Of a DNA stretch of 64,000 bases, positions 28,742-37,093 are shown piece by piece. The first letter of the stretch is position 1, and the number at the start of each line of letters is the position of its first letter. Origin of the DNA: Roseovarius nitratireducens (GTDB lineage Bacteria; Pseudomonadota; Alphaproteobacteria; Rhodobacterales; Rhodobacteraceae); the NCBI RefSeq assembly GCF_002925845.1, contig NZ_PDNI01000010.1, positions 83,820 to 147,819 of the forward strand, read 5' to 3'. The position numbers were made by a program, and so were the translations under genes. Below the pieces are notes generated by a model that was given only the letters and a program-made list of their open reading frames with translations, was not told the origin of the DNA and ran no database searches.

Positions 28742-29029
28742 CTATCAACCTCCAACATTGTGATTGCCACATACTGCTGGCTTCGCACTCCGCTCGAATT
28801 GATGCAGATCAGTCAGGGCGCGATGAAACTGAAGGAATGTTCCTGTAAACCACTGGTCTCGGCAGTTCCCGATCGCTTGTTGCGGAACGCGTGATCCCTT
28901 GCGGTTCTGGTGAAAAAGACTCGATCAGACGCTCGTGGTCTAGACACCCCGGAAACTCACCTCGGAAATTAGTATTGTTTAGGATAAATACCTTACGACC
29001 CAGAGAACGTTGTACCTCCGTCCCGTCCG

Positions 29030-29129
29030 CTCCGCCACTTGCCCCTTTGATGCGCGTTCTCCCGATCCGGCTGCGGCCGGATTTTCTCGTTGTTTTCGAG
29101 GGTTATGCGGGAGGGGCTGTTAACCGGCC
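29030..29129 (+). repeat. Direct repeat copy B: degraded tRNA-Ser end plus flank
   Basis: The copy starts CTCCGCCAC and follows copy A through the terminator and GTTAACCGGCC. The bases before it (TCCCGTCCG) resemble a decayed tRNA-Ser acceptor strand (TCCCTGTCT), so this may be an att site or the remains of a duplicated tRNA gene. Confidence 0.75.
29065..29085 (+). terminator. Second copy of the tRNA-Ser terminator
   Basis: ATCCGGC/GCCGGAT stem with a TGCG loop followed by TTTCTC. There is no gene immediately upstream to terminate, which supports a duplication. Confidence 0.6.
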
Positions 29130-29618
29130 TTGGCGCCAGGTGGTCCGGAAGCGTTCTCTCCCGGCCGATACTCTGCGGACCTGTTGACTGCGTCGATTTG
29201 GTGTTCGGGTTGTAAGCCTTTGATATCGAATTTTTCCTGACTTGCGGCTAAGCACCTCGACTTCGGTCTCTACCGCATTTAAGCGACCGGGTTCGAACCT
29301 CGCCCGTTGTGGCGAGGTCAAAATATGAGCATAAATCGACGTTGCGGTCAGGTCGTTCGCAAGATCAGCAGACAAGGGAGGAAGACAGCGTCCCACCTGC
29401 TTTTTTCATCGGTTTTCGTCGGATGCATCCAAAGAAGTCGGACCGTTCATCTCGAAATACGCCAACAGTCAAAACAAGGTCAGCGCGGCGGATTTCTTCT
29501 CGAACCATCCGTTCCACATGAGGATGGAAGAGTAACCCGGCTTGATCTTGATCATTGCGCAATTCAGGAAACCCACTACCCTTTAAGTTTATACCGCGTG
29601 GCTCGAAAGGAGCACATC

Positions 29619-29792
29619 ATGGGTAAGGATCGGGTGGTAGGTTCCGCGAAGGTCGTCAAGGGGAAGATCAAGGAAGCTGTCGGCAAGGCAGTTGGTGACG
29701 CCAAGCTTGAGACTGAGGGGAAAGCCGATAAGATCGAGGGCAAGGTTCAAAATGCCGTTGGCGGCGTAAAAGATGCGTTGCGCGGTGAATAG
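29619..29792 (+). CDS. CsbD family small stress-response protein
   Basis: A 57-residue, highly charged helical protein starting MGKDRVVGSAKVVKGKIKEA with the CsbD repeat pattern (GKAVGDAKLETEGKADKIEGKVQNAVGG). CsbD proteins are general stress-induced in many bacteria; their molecular role is not known. A GAAAGGAG ribosome-binding site lies upstream. It sits among small accessory genes. Confidence 0.88.
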   Translation: MGKDRVVGSAKVVKGKIKEAVGKAVGDAKLETEGKADKIEGKVQNAVGGVKDALRGE

Positions 29793-29905
29793 CGGTCAGG
29801 GCCTGGCGGCGCGGCCCGTGTGTCCGCGCCGCGATTCGGGTACCATGCCATGCAATTATCAGAATGGAGCGTTTTGCCATCGGAGCGCGTGAAAGGACGG
29901 CCACA

Positions 29906-30040
29906 ATGAGTCGCAATGTTCTTTACTTGGTGATTGGCTTGCTCGCTGCAGGCGTCGCCGTCGTCGGCTACCTGTATTACCAGGAGAGCCAGAGCGACAT
30001 CGACATCGGCGAGCACGGCGTCACGATAGAGGGGAACTAG
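29906..30040 (+). CDS. Tiny single-pass membrane protein, unknown function
   Basis: A 44-residue frame from the ATG at 29906 with AAAGGAC upstream. It has one transmembrane helix (about 5-23, LYLVIGLLAAGVAVVGYLYY) and an acidic tail ending IDIGEHGVTIEGN. The tail pattern resembles small inner-membrane proteins seen in other Rhodobacteraceae, from general recollection. It follows csbD on the same strand and may share its regulation. Confidence 0.65.
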   Translation: MSRNVLYLVIGLLAAGVAVVGYLYYQESQSDIDIGEHGVTIEGN

Positions 30041-30153
30041 CCGGTCCGGTTCTGAATGGCGACTGGGAGGTGTACATCCCGAACGGTGGCCAGCCGCATT
30101 GGTTTCGGGTCTAGTAATCAAACCAGCAGAGTCCTGCCAACGGAGGTAACGTC

Positions 30154-30318
30154 ATGTCACTTGGTACCATTCTTCTTATCATCCTCGTCATCTTCCTTCT
30201 CGGGGGCTTCAGTGGTCGCTTCGGTGGCTACGGTTACGGCTTCGGACATGGCGGGATCGGCGTGATTGGTGTTTTGATCATTGTCCTTCTTGTTCTGGTC
30301 CTTACCGGACGCCTCTGA
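30154..30318 (+). CDS. DUF3309 family small membrane protein
   Basis: A 54-residue protein starting MSLGTILLIILVIFLLGGF, with a Gly/Tyr/Phe-rich middle (GRFGGYGYGFGHGGIG) and a second hydrophobic helix ending LLVLVLTGRL. This is the DUF3309 pattern. The ribosome-binding site is CGGAGG. The function is unknown. A CCGCAG/CTGCGG hairpin follows at 30327-30342. Confidence 0.85.
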   Translation: MSLGTILLIILVIFLLGGFSGRFGGYGYGFGHGGIGVIGVLIIVLLVLVLTGRL

Positions 30319-30455
30319 GGTCTCCGCCGCAGGAATCTGCGGTGATTTGGCCCGTCGGTTTGCGCAAGAACGATTCATGAATGCGGTGTCACGCCACCGC
30401 CGTCCGGTCGCACGGGTCACGCCGTTGGTCGGCGCCTCGGTGGCTGTGCCGACAG

Positions 30456-30728
30456 GAACCCAAGCCGATCCGCTTCACCGAGCTTGGCTGCCCCGCCATC
30501 GACCGTGGCACCAACCAGCCGAACGTCTTGTTCGACCCGAAGTCGTCGGAGAGCTTCACACCGCACTTCTCGCGGGGCTGGCGCGACGACGCGTTCCAGC
30601 GCGCCTGTCTCGAGGCGACCTATCTCTGGTGGGGCACCGCGGCAAACAAGCCGGTGTCCTCGGTCTACGGCGGCCGAATGGTGCATGTGCCGGAATGTGC
30701 CGGCTGGACATGGGACGCACGGCCCTAG
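30456..30728 (+). pseudogene. Fragment of the GTA gene-15-type tail protein (TIM-barrel glycoside-hydrolase-like)
   Basis: The frame reads EPKPIRFTELGCPAIDRGTN, then NVLFDPKSSES, FSRGWRDD, VYGGRMV and finally WTWDARP before a TAG. These are conserved landmarks of the large tail/host-contact protein of Rhodobacterales gene transfer agents. A full protein has over 1,200 residues; only about 90 remain here, with no start codon of its own and a stop right after WDARP. It is a truncated remnant in an accessory region, not a functional gene. Confidence 0.75.
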
Positions 30729-30872
30729 GCGGCGCAATCGCAATGCAGCATCACGCTGCCGCAAGTAGAATGGCACCTGGCCTGAGGCGACCCCCGACTC
30801 TGAACGGATGGTGTCCGATCGCGAACGCGTTCAGACTTTCAAGAATTCTTGCCGTTCGGAAAGGAGAACCCC

Positions 30873-31664
30873 ATGAAAGAGGCCCCCGACCCGCAGACTG
30901 ATGCGCCGGAGGAAGAACGCGAGCGCTGGGAGGTGCTGACGCAGCTTGAGGATTGGTTGGAGCGACCGATGCTGGTCCTGTCCTTCATCTGGCTCAGCCT
31001 CGTCATCGTCGAACTCGTCTGGACGACCTCGGGCGTGTTCGAACTGCTCGGGACGATCATCTGGATCATCTTCATCGTCGAGTTCCTGCTGCGCTTCGCC
31101 CTCGCGCCGCGCAAGATCAAGTTCCTGCGACGCAACCCGATCACCATCATCGCCCTCATCGCGCCCGCCTTTCGGTTCCTGCGCGCCTTGCGCCTGCTGC
31201 GCCTGAGCCGCGGGCTGCGGCTCGTCAGGATCGTCGGCACCGCCAATCGCGGTTTCAGTGCGCTGCAGAAAAGCTTCGACCGCCGTGGCCTGGGCTATGT
31301 GCTGGCCACGACGGCCGTGGTCATCTTGCTTGGCGCGGGCGGGATGCTGGCCTTCGAGCCAGCACGTGAGGTGAGCGGCGGCTTCTCTGACTACGCTGAC
31401 GCGCTGTGGTGGACGGCGATGCTGGTGACGACGACCGGGTCGGATTTCTGGCCGCTGACACCCGAGGGTCGGGTGCTCGCGCTGCTCCTGTCGATCTACG
31501 GCCTCGCAATCTTCGGCTATATCGCCGCCAGCCTGGCCACCTTCTTCATCGGTCAGGAAGCTGCGGCGCCGGACAGCGATGTCGCCGGTTCCCGCGAAAT
31601 CTCGGCCCTGCGGGAGGAGATCGCGGCGTTGCGTGAGGAGTTGCTAGGGTCTGCAATCAGGTGA
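30873..31664 (+). CDS. Voltage-gated-type ion channel with an atypical filter
   Basis: A 263-residue six-helix channel of the potassium-channel superfamily. An arginine-rich S4-like segment is RFLRALRLLRLSRGLRLVRI (about 101-120). The pore loop is WWTAMLVTTTGSDFWPLTPEGR (about 179-200), where TTGSDFWP takes the place of TVGYGD. A short coiled coil (REISALREEIAALREELL) ends the protein, probably for tetramerisation. The ATG at 30873 has a strong AAGGAG site. Similar GSDYWP-type channels exist; ion selectivity is not established. Confidence 0.8.
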   Translation: MKEAPDPQTDAPEEERERWEVLTQLEDWLERPMLVLSFIWLSLVIVELVWTTSGVFELLGTIIWIIFIVEFLLRFALAPRKIKFLRRNPITIIALIAPAFRFLRALRLLRLSRGLRLVRIVGTANRGFSALQKSFDRRGLGYVLATTAVVILLGAGGMLAFEPAREVSGGFSDYADALWWTAMLVTTTGSDFWPLTPEGRVLALLLSIYGLAIFGYIAASLATFFIGQEAAAPDSDVAGSREISALREEIAALREELLGSAIR

Positions 31665-31893
31665 AGACGCCATCGCCGAACTGCCATTGTGCGGCCATGG
31701 GCGCAGAAATTTGCTTCTTATATATCAGTGCCTTAAGGTGGAGGAGGTTGGATGTCAGGCTCATTCCCTCCGCCATTTTGGCTCAAGGCGTTCCTCCATA
31801 ATACTCTGATAGTAGGGGCATTTTCGGCGCTTTCGCGCTTGGTGCGGATTTCGATCTGCTTGATCTTCCGCATAAATGCGGGATTTCTCTGCC
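31665..31893. other. Non-coding stretch upstream of the integrase remnant
   Basis: No gene is apparent. CTCCGCCA at 31768-31775 repeats the last eight bases of tRNA-Ser and lies about 120 bases before the integrase remnant, the usual att-int spacing, but eight bases are too few to prove an att site. Confidence 0.35.
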
Positions 31894-32060
31894 ATGAGCA
31901 TCGCGAAACGGGGCCGTCTCTCCTATCTACGGCGCTGCGTTCCGCGCCGGTATCGCGTGCGCCGAACCGCACGAAACGCTCGGGATCAGCCTGCACACCG
32001 ATTCCGAGACGTTCGCCATGGATAAGGCGCTGGGCAAGAGCGAGGACAAACTGCGCCGTC
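31894..32060 (+). pseudogene. 5' remnant of a tyrosine recombinase (phage/island integrase), frameshifted
   Basis: Frame 31894 reads MSIAKRGRLSYLRRCVPRRY. After one extra C at about 31954 the next frame continues ACAEPHETLGISLHTDSETF. Joined, these match the N-terminal arm-binding region of Rhodobacteraceae tyrosine integrases. Only about 50 codons remain before the end of the convergent DMFase-like gene at 32064. The gene is both frameshifted and truncated. It probably mobilised the adjacent 27.6-32 kb segment. Confidence 0.7.
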
Positions 32061-32063
32061 GGG

Positions 32064-34166
32064 TTACGTGCCCGTCAGTTTGCGGCGCAGGTAGTTCTCC
32101 AACAGGCGCGAGACGTCGTTGTCGAAATCGTTCCACGGCAGGCTGCCGCAAAAGGTGATCGAGCCGACCGCAAAGACCGAGCCGCCCTCGGGCAGCTCGA
32201 AATAGATCAGGTCGGCGTGCTTCGCCTCTTCCTCCGGTCCACCGGTCAGGTTGGTCAGGTGGGTGAGCTGCTCTTCGGGGACCAGCATGAACGCGCGGTT
32301 GTCACCCGCGGAGCGTGCCAGCAAAACATGGTTTTGCGGCGAGCCGATGCGTTGATCGACGTGATCCAGCTCGAACCCCGCCGCGCCGTTGCCGCTGAAC
32401 CCGTATCCGCCGAACAGATCCTCTGTCACGCCCTCGAAAAGCCAGTCGAAGGCCGGATCGTGGCACATCCGCTGATAAGGCGCGCCGTGAAACTCGCCCT
32501 GCGCGGCAAAGCCGATCCCGACCAGCGCCTGCGGTGCCCGCCCGCTGCGCCGCCACAGCCCGCCATAGGTGCCGTCGAAGGCGTTGTAATACTCGCCCGG
32601 CTCCGCCGCCCATGCGCGGATGCCGTCCTCGGCGCGGCGGATTTCCAGCAGGCTGTCATTCTCCGCATGCCGCGCGATGCGCCAGTAGAATCCGTTCCCC
32701 CCGAGATAGAGCAGGTGGCCGCCCGCATCCCGGTAGTCGCGCAGCGCGTCGAGCGTCTCGGCAGTGTGGTATTCCGGGTGGGTGGTGGTGGTGACGGCCT
32801 TGTAACCGGCCAGCACCTCGGCCCCTTCGGCGTGCAACTCGTGGTCGGTGATGACGTCATAGCCGATGCCCTTGGCGTGCAGCCAGCTTATCAGGTGGCT
32901 GTCGGCCGGGAAATGCCGCAGCCCCGAACAGGCGGTCGCCCCGAAGGTGAGGAACCCGGGCCGGAAATTGAACAGCGGTCGCCGGTGCGAGGCATGGCAG
33001 ATGCCCGACCCGTCGGAATGGGTGTTGTAGGTCGACAGGCCGTAATCGGGATATTCCGCCGGGTTGTGGGGATAGGCCCCCCAATCGCGCATCCGCCCCT
33101 GCCATGCCGGATCGTAATCGGGACGGGCATGGTTGCCGTAGATGACATAGGTAAAGGTCGGGACGAGCACGCAGAGATCGGCGCGGCGCGTGCCCTTGGG
33201 CGGGCAGATGTAGAACGGGATGGCGTCGCTGCCGCAATCGCCCTCGATATGCATGACATAAACACCCGACGGCATGTCCTGGGGCACGGTCAGGGTGAAA
33301 TCGGTCTGCCAGCCGAAATCATAGATGTCGTCCTCGTGGAAATGGATGGCGCCATAATGCTCGGGCTTGTGCCGCCAGCACATCTCCGAGGCGTCCCACG
33401 CCGACCCGGTCATCGCGCGGGTCGGAAAGTTGACGAGGTGCAGCGGCGGCCCGGCGGTGGCGGGGACGTCGCTGTGCGGGATCGAGGCCGACAGATCCCA
33501 GGCCGCGATCCTGCCGTCCGCGCCCGCGATGGCGGGGGCCTCGATCTTGCCGTTGAAGAAATGCCGCGCACCCGTGCCATCCAGACACGCCGCAAGGCCG
33601 ATCGGGGCGGTGATCGCCCCGCATTGCAGCGGTCCCGTTTGTTCATGCGTCTCGCGGCTATGGTGTCCCAGGACCGTCTGGACAAGGGTTGCCCGGCCAT
33701 CTTGCAGGCGCGCCTCTATGCGCGTCCAGCGATGCGGCGGCAGCGGCGCCCCGACGGTGACCCGCCCGTCCCCGGCCGCCACGAAGAGACAGCCCCCCGC
33801 GTCGATCCCCATGCGCAGCGGCCCGCAGGACAAAACCGCCTGGTCGCGGCCATTGAGATGCGTGGGCTGGACCGTCGCGCTCAGGCTGACGCCGCCTTGC
33901 GCGGGCAGCGTGACCGCGCCCTCCGTGTGGCCGTAAGAGCCGGGAAAGAAAGGCTGATGCCGCGCGGGCAGGTCGCGCGGCGCGAACCATGCGCTTGCAT
34001 CTTCTTCGGTGATGCCCATGCCCGCCGGGTTCGGATCGGCGCAGATCGAGCGGGCCAGCCGCGCGCGGTAGCGGCCGCCCTCGGTCGAGGACACCTTGAA
34101 GGCGATCTCTTCGCCCGGCCGCGCCGAGAGACGGTCGGTATAGCCGGTCAGGGGAACTTCTTTCAT
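32064..34166 (-). CDS. N,N-dimethylformamidase beta-subunit-like hydrolase
   Basis: A 700-residue protein. Residues 1-60 form a beta-rich cap (GYTDRLSARPGEEIAFKVS). About 95-225 is a LamG-like lectin fold, and about 330-700 the DMFase catalytic domain. The family uses an iron centre with two tyrosines and one carboxylate; Y340 (TFTY), Y380 (GLSTY) and E465 (HPEY) are my best candidates by spacing. The Paracoccus enzyme also has a small alpha subunit, for which I see no gene here. It lies directly downstream of a TRAP transporter, which probably imports its substrate. The actual amide is unknown. Confidence 0.8.
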   Translation of the reverse strand: MKEVPLTGYTDRLSARPGEEIAFKVSSTEGGRYRARLARSICADPNPAGMGITEEDASAWFAPRDLPARHQPFFPGSYGHTEGAVTLPAQGGVSLSATVQPTHLNGRDQAVLSCGPLRMGIDAGGCLFVAAGDGRVTVGAPLPPHRWTRIEARLQDGRATLVQTVLGHHSRETHEQTGPLQCGAITAPIGLAACLDGTGARHFFNGKIEAPAIAGADGRIAAWDLSASIPHSDVPATAGPPLHLVNFPTRAMTGSAWDASEMCWRHKPEHYGAIHFHEDDIYDFGWQTDFTLTVPQDMPSGVYVMHIEGDCGSDAIPFYICPPKGTRRADLCVLVPTFTYVIYGNHARPDYDPAWQGRMRDWGAYPHNPAEYPDYGLSTYNTHSDGSGICHASHRRPLFNFRPGFLTFGATACSGLRHFPADSHLISWLHAKGIGYDVITDHELHAEGAEVLAGYKAVTTTTHPEYHTAETLDALRDYRDAGGHLLYLGGNGFYWRIARHAENDSLLEIRRAEDGIRAWAAEPGEYYNAFDGTYGGLWRRSGRAPQALVGIGFAAQGEFHGAPYQRMCHDPAFDWLFEGVTEDLFGGYGFSGNGAAGFELDHVDQRIGSPQNHVLLARSAGDNRAFMLVPEEQLTHLTNLTGGPEEEAKHADLIYFELPEGGSVFAVGSITFCGSLPWNDFDNDVSRLLENYLRRKLTGT

Positions 34167-34170
34167 GTGA

Positions 34171-35466
34171 TTACCTCAGTTGCGGGCCGTAAACGAGATC
34201 GGGCAGCCAAGTCACCCAGCCCGAGAAAAACACCAGAAGCAGGATCATCAGCATGTACGGGATGAGCAGCGGCAGCACCCCGACCGAAATGTCCTCGATG
34301 GTGATCTTGCTGATCCTTGCCGCGACGAACAGGTTCACGCCGATGGGCGGTGTCAGGAACCCGATCTCGCAGGTCATCACGGTGAAAATTCCGAACACCA
34401 CCGGATCGACACCGAGGCTGGTCACCAGCGGAAAGAACACGGCGGTAAAGATGATGATCTGCGGGATGCTCTCCAGCCACATGCCGACGAGGATGTAGAA
34501 AATCCCGATGAACAGCATGATGAGCCAGGGATAGGCCACCAGCCCCTGGAAGAGCGCCAGGATATCGCTGGGAATGTCGAAGATCGTCACAAGCTGACCG
34601 AACGCCTTGGTCGACCCCAGGATGAACAGGACCGAGCCGATCACGATGGCGGTGAACTTGAACGCGTGCAGCAGCTTGGCCCAGGTCAGCCCCTTGTAGA
34701 TGAACAGCCCGACAAAGAGACCGTAGGCCACCGCCACCGCTGCCGCCTCGGACGGGGTAAAGATGCCGGCATAGATGCCGCCCAGGATCAGGATCGGCGC
34801 AAACACCGCCCATTTCCCTTCCCACAGCGCCCACAGCAACGGCCCCCAGCGAAACCGGTCCTCGGTGCCGCCGTAGCCGTTCCTCCACGAGATCACAAAG
34901 ACCGCGACCATCAGCATCAGCCCCAGGACGACGCCCGGCAGGATACCTGCCAGAAACAGCCGCGGGATCGAGACATCCGTGACCAGCGCGAAGATGATCA
35001 GGAGGTTGGACGGCGGGATCATGCTGCCGAGCGCGCCCGCGGATGCGGCGATGGCCCCGGCAAAGCGCGAGCGATAGCCCTCTTTCTGCATCGCGGGGAT
35101 GGTGATCGAGCCGATGGCGGCGGTGGTGGCGGGGCCCGAGCCCGAGAGCGCGGCAAAGAACATGCAGGCCACCACAGTCACCAGCCCCATGCCGCCCTTG
35201 TAGGCCCCGACAAGGCGTTTCGCGATGGTGACCAGTTTGTCGGACATCCCGCCCTGCTCCATCAACTGCCCGGCCAGGATGAAGAGCGGGATGGTCACCA
35301 GCGGGAACGGCTCGAACGCCGTCCACGCCGCCTGCGCAATCAGGGTCAGGGGAATATCGGCGATCAGCAGGCCCGCAACCGTGGCCAGCCCGGCGGCAAA
35401 GGGAATCGGCACGCCGATCGCCATCGCGAAGACGAAGGCCGCGGCCATGACAATAGGGCCATTCAT
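34171..35466 (-). CDS. dctM: TRAP transporter large permease (DctM type)
   Basis: A 431-residue membrane protein with about twelve helices and the DctM features FFAALSGSGPATTAAIGSI and GIFTPSEAAAVAVAYGL. The ATG at 35466 overlaps the dctQ stop (ATGA). It forms the sodium-driven membrane part of a tripartite transporter with dctQ and dctP. The DMFase-like gene starts five bases after its stop. Confidence 0.94.
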   Translation of the reverse strand: MNGPIVMAAAFVFAMAIGVPIPFAAGLATVAGLLIADIPLTLIAQAAWTAFEPFPLVTIPLFILAGQLMEQGGMSDKLVTIAKRLVGAYKGGMGLVTVVACMFFAALSGSGPATTAAIGSITIPAMQKEGYRSRFAGAIAASAGALGSMIPPSNLLIIFALVTDVSIPRLFLAGILPGVVLGLMLMVAVFVISWRNGYGGTEDRFRWGPLLWALWEGKWAVFAPILILGGIYAGIFTPSEAAAVAVAYGLFVGLFIYKGLTWAKLLHAFKFTAIVIGSVLFILGSTKAFGQLVTIFDIPSDILALFQGLVAYPWLIMLFIGIFYILVGMWLESIPQIIIFTAVFFPLVTSLGVDPVVFGIFTVMTCEIGFLTPPIGVNLFVAARISKITIEDISVGVLPLLIPYMLMILLLVFFSGWVTWLPDLVYGPQLR

Positions 35467-35945
35467 AGCGGCAGACCTTTCCAGCCATCGCGGCCCCAGC
35501 GCCAATAGACCTGCCCGATGCGAAAGAGCATCAGGGCAAAGGCCATCGGGATGATCATCTGCACCCACCGCTGCTCGATCCCGAGGCCGGGGGTCATGTA
35601 GGTGACGTTGAACAGAAGCTGCGTGTAGATCGTGGTCTGCACGATCATGAAGATCACGAATCCGGCCCACAGCCCGTCGGCCAGCACCACCGCCCCCACC
35701 TGCAAGGCGCGCGGCAGGCGGTTGACCAGCAGCGTAATGCGGATATGCGCGCGTTCGCGCACCGCCATCGTGGCCCCGAGATAGATCGCGAAGATCATGC
35801 CGTAGACGGCGGTCTCCTCGGCCCAGGCGGCGGCGGTGGAAAAGAAATAGCGCAGGATCACCTGCAACAGCACCGATCCGACCACGACCACGAGGCAGAT
35901 CGTGCAGATCACCTCTTCGAAATATCTGTCGATTTTGGACAACAT
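35463..35945 (-). CDS. dctQ: TRAP transporter small permease (DctQ type)
   Basis: A 160-residue four-helix protein with the DctQ pattern (VVVVGSVLLQVILRYFF, WAEETAVYGMIFAIYLGATMAVRERAHIRI). It pairs with the large permease, whose start it overlaps. Confidence 0.92.
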   Translation of the reverse strand: MLSKIDRYFEEVICTICLVVVVGSVLLQVILRYFFSTAAAWAEETAVYGMIFAIYLGATMAVRERAHIRITLLVNRLPRALQVGAVVLADGLWAGFVIFMIVQTTIYTQLLFNVTYMTPGLGIEQRWVQMIIPMAFALMLFRIGQVYWRWGRDGWKGLPL

Positions 35946-36016
35946 TCCCCGGCCTCCACCCTGAAGGTGTCAAGAGGCATGGGGGCGAGTTGCCCCCATG
36001 CGGTGGTTCGGAGGTG

Positions 36017-37015
36017 TTACTCTGCTTCGGCGCGGATCGCATCGACCAGGGCGATGAATGCCTCGCCCTTGTCGGCGGCATAGCGGTCCTGCACCCGCAG
36101 CCCCGCCTCGATGAAACCGGAGCGATCGAATTCGGCCGTTTCCATGCCGCCCTCGCTGGTCAGGAAGGCGCGAATCTCGTCGATCCGCGCGGCCATCTCT
36201 TCGCGGTGATAGACGCCTGCCTCTTCTGCCGCCCGCATGACCGCGTCGCGCTGCGCCTGGTCCAGCTTGCCCATCACGCGTTCGCTGGCGAAAAGCGGCG
36301 AGAAGTAGGTGAAATGCTCAAGCACCGTGAAATAGGGCATGATCTCGTAGAACTTCTGCGACTTGATGAACGAGGTGCCGTTATCGGCCCCTTCCACCGT
36401 GCCGGTCTGAAGCGCGGTGGGCGTATCCGCCCAGGGCAGCGGGATGGGGGCCGCGCCGAATTCCTCGTAGGTGTCGATCATCACCTGGTTCTTGGGGACG
36501 CGAACCTTGAGCCCCGCCATGTCCTCGACCGAGGTGATCGGGTTGCGCGAGTTGTAGAAATCGCGATCCCCGACAAAGCCGTAGGTCAGCAGGTGCACCC
36601 CCGTGGCGGCATGAAGCTGCTCGGCAAAGTCGCGCCCGACCTCGCCTTCCAGAACGCGGTAGGCGTGATCCTTGTTCTGGAAGATGTAGGGCAGCACGAA
36701 CGCATCCATCAGCGGAAAATGCGGAGAGATGTTGTTGCCGGTGATGATGAACATGTCCACCGTACCCAGCTGCATGGCCTTGAAGGCCTCGTCCTCGCCC
36801 ATCAGCTGACCGCAGCAGCGCACCTTCACGTCGATGCTGCCATCGGTGTATTGCTCGGCCAGTTCCTCGAACTTGTCGGCAAGCACGGCATAGGTGCTGG
36901 TCTCGGCGGCGGCATAGCCGAGGTTGATGGTGACGTCCTGCGCCGAGGCGGCACCGGCCATGAGGGTGAGCGCCGCGATGGGCCCGGCGAAACGGTGAAT
37001 GGGTGACTGTGACAT
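36017..37015 (-). CDS. dctP: TRAP transporter substrate-binding protein (DctP type)
   Basis: A 332-residue periplasmic protein with a signal peptide (PIAALTLMAGAASAQD). The DctP core includes the conserved segment GLKVRVPKNQVMIDTYEEFGAAPIPLPWADTPTALQTGTVEGADN. The substrate is unknown; the adjacent hydrolase suggests an amide or its product. It is the first gene of the dctPQM-DMFase operon. Confidence 0.92.
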   Translation of the reverse strand: MSQSPIHRFAGPIAALTLMAGAASAQDVTINLGYAAAETSTYAVLADKFEELAEQYTDGSIDVKVRCCGQLMGEDEAFKAMQLGTVDMFIITGNNISPHFPLMDAFVLPYIFQNKDHAYRVLEGEVGRDFAEQLHAATGVHLLTYGFVGDRDFYNSRNPITSVEDMAGLKVRVPKNQVMIDTYEEFGAAPIPLPWADTPTALQTGTVEGADNGTSFIKSQKFYEIMPYFTVLEHFTYFSPLFASERVMGKLDQAQRDAVMRAAEEAGVYHREEMAARIDEIRAFLTSEGGMETAEFDRSGFIEAGLRVQDRYAADKGEAFIALVDAIRAEAE

Positions 37016-37093
37016 GATTGCTCCCTGTTGCGTGCTGGATTTATTGATCTTGTTATCCAGGCAGGGTAGCCGGGCGCGATCTGCAAGTATAAT

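Larger units (their letters stand above)
28742..29618. other. Gene-free stretch with a repeat and remnants
   Basis: These 877 bases hold no open frame that looks like a real gene. They contain the second copy of the tRNA-Ser flank (29030-29129), its terminator, and AT-richer sequence of no recognised family before csbD. The frames open here are low-complexity shadows. It looks like decayed accessory DNA. Confidence 0.6.

Noticed and set aside
28891-29187. A 98-codon frame over the second tRNA-flank copy
   Set aside because: It runs through the repeat and terminator and shares its apparent protein similarity only with the other repeat copy, so the likeness is of DNA, not protein.
29270-29310. 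GGGTTCGAACC as a possible tRNA T arm
   Set aside because: The flanking bases give no stable T stem, and no acceptor, D or anticodon stem could be found around it.
29567-29595. GGAAAC...GTTT upstream of csbD as an EcfG (general stress) promoter
   Set aside because: The -35 lacks GGAAC and the spacing is too short for the usual 16-17 bases, so I do not call it.
31768-31775. CTCCGCCA as a third att site for the tRNA-Ser element
   Set aside because: Eight bases also found in many tRNA ends and common in GC-rich DNA are too few; I note it only as a possibility.
31752-34265. An 837-codon plus-strand frame over the DMFase-like gene
   Set aside because: It is antisense to a gene with a clear family match and ends within the next gene; only its first part overlaps the separate integrase remnant.
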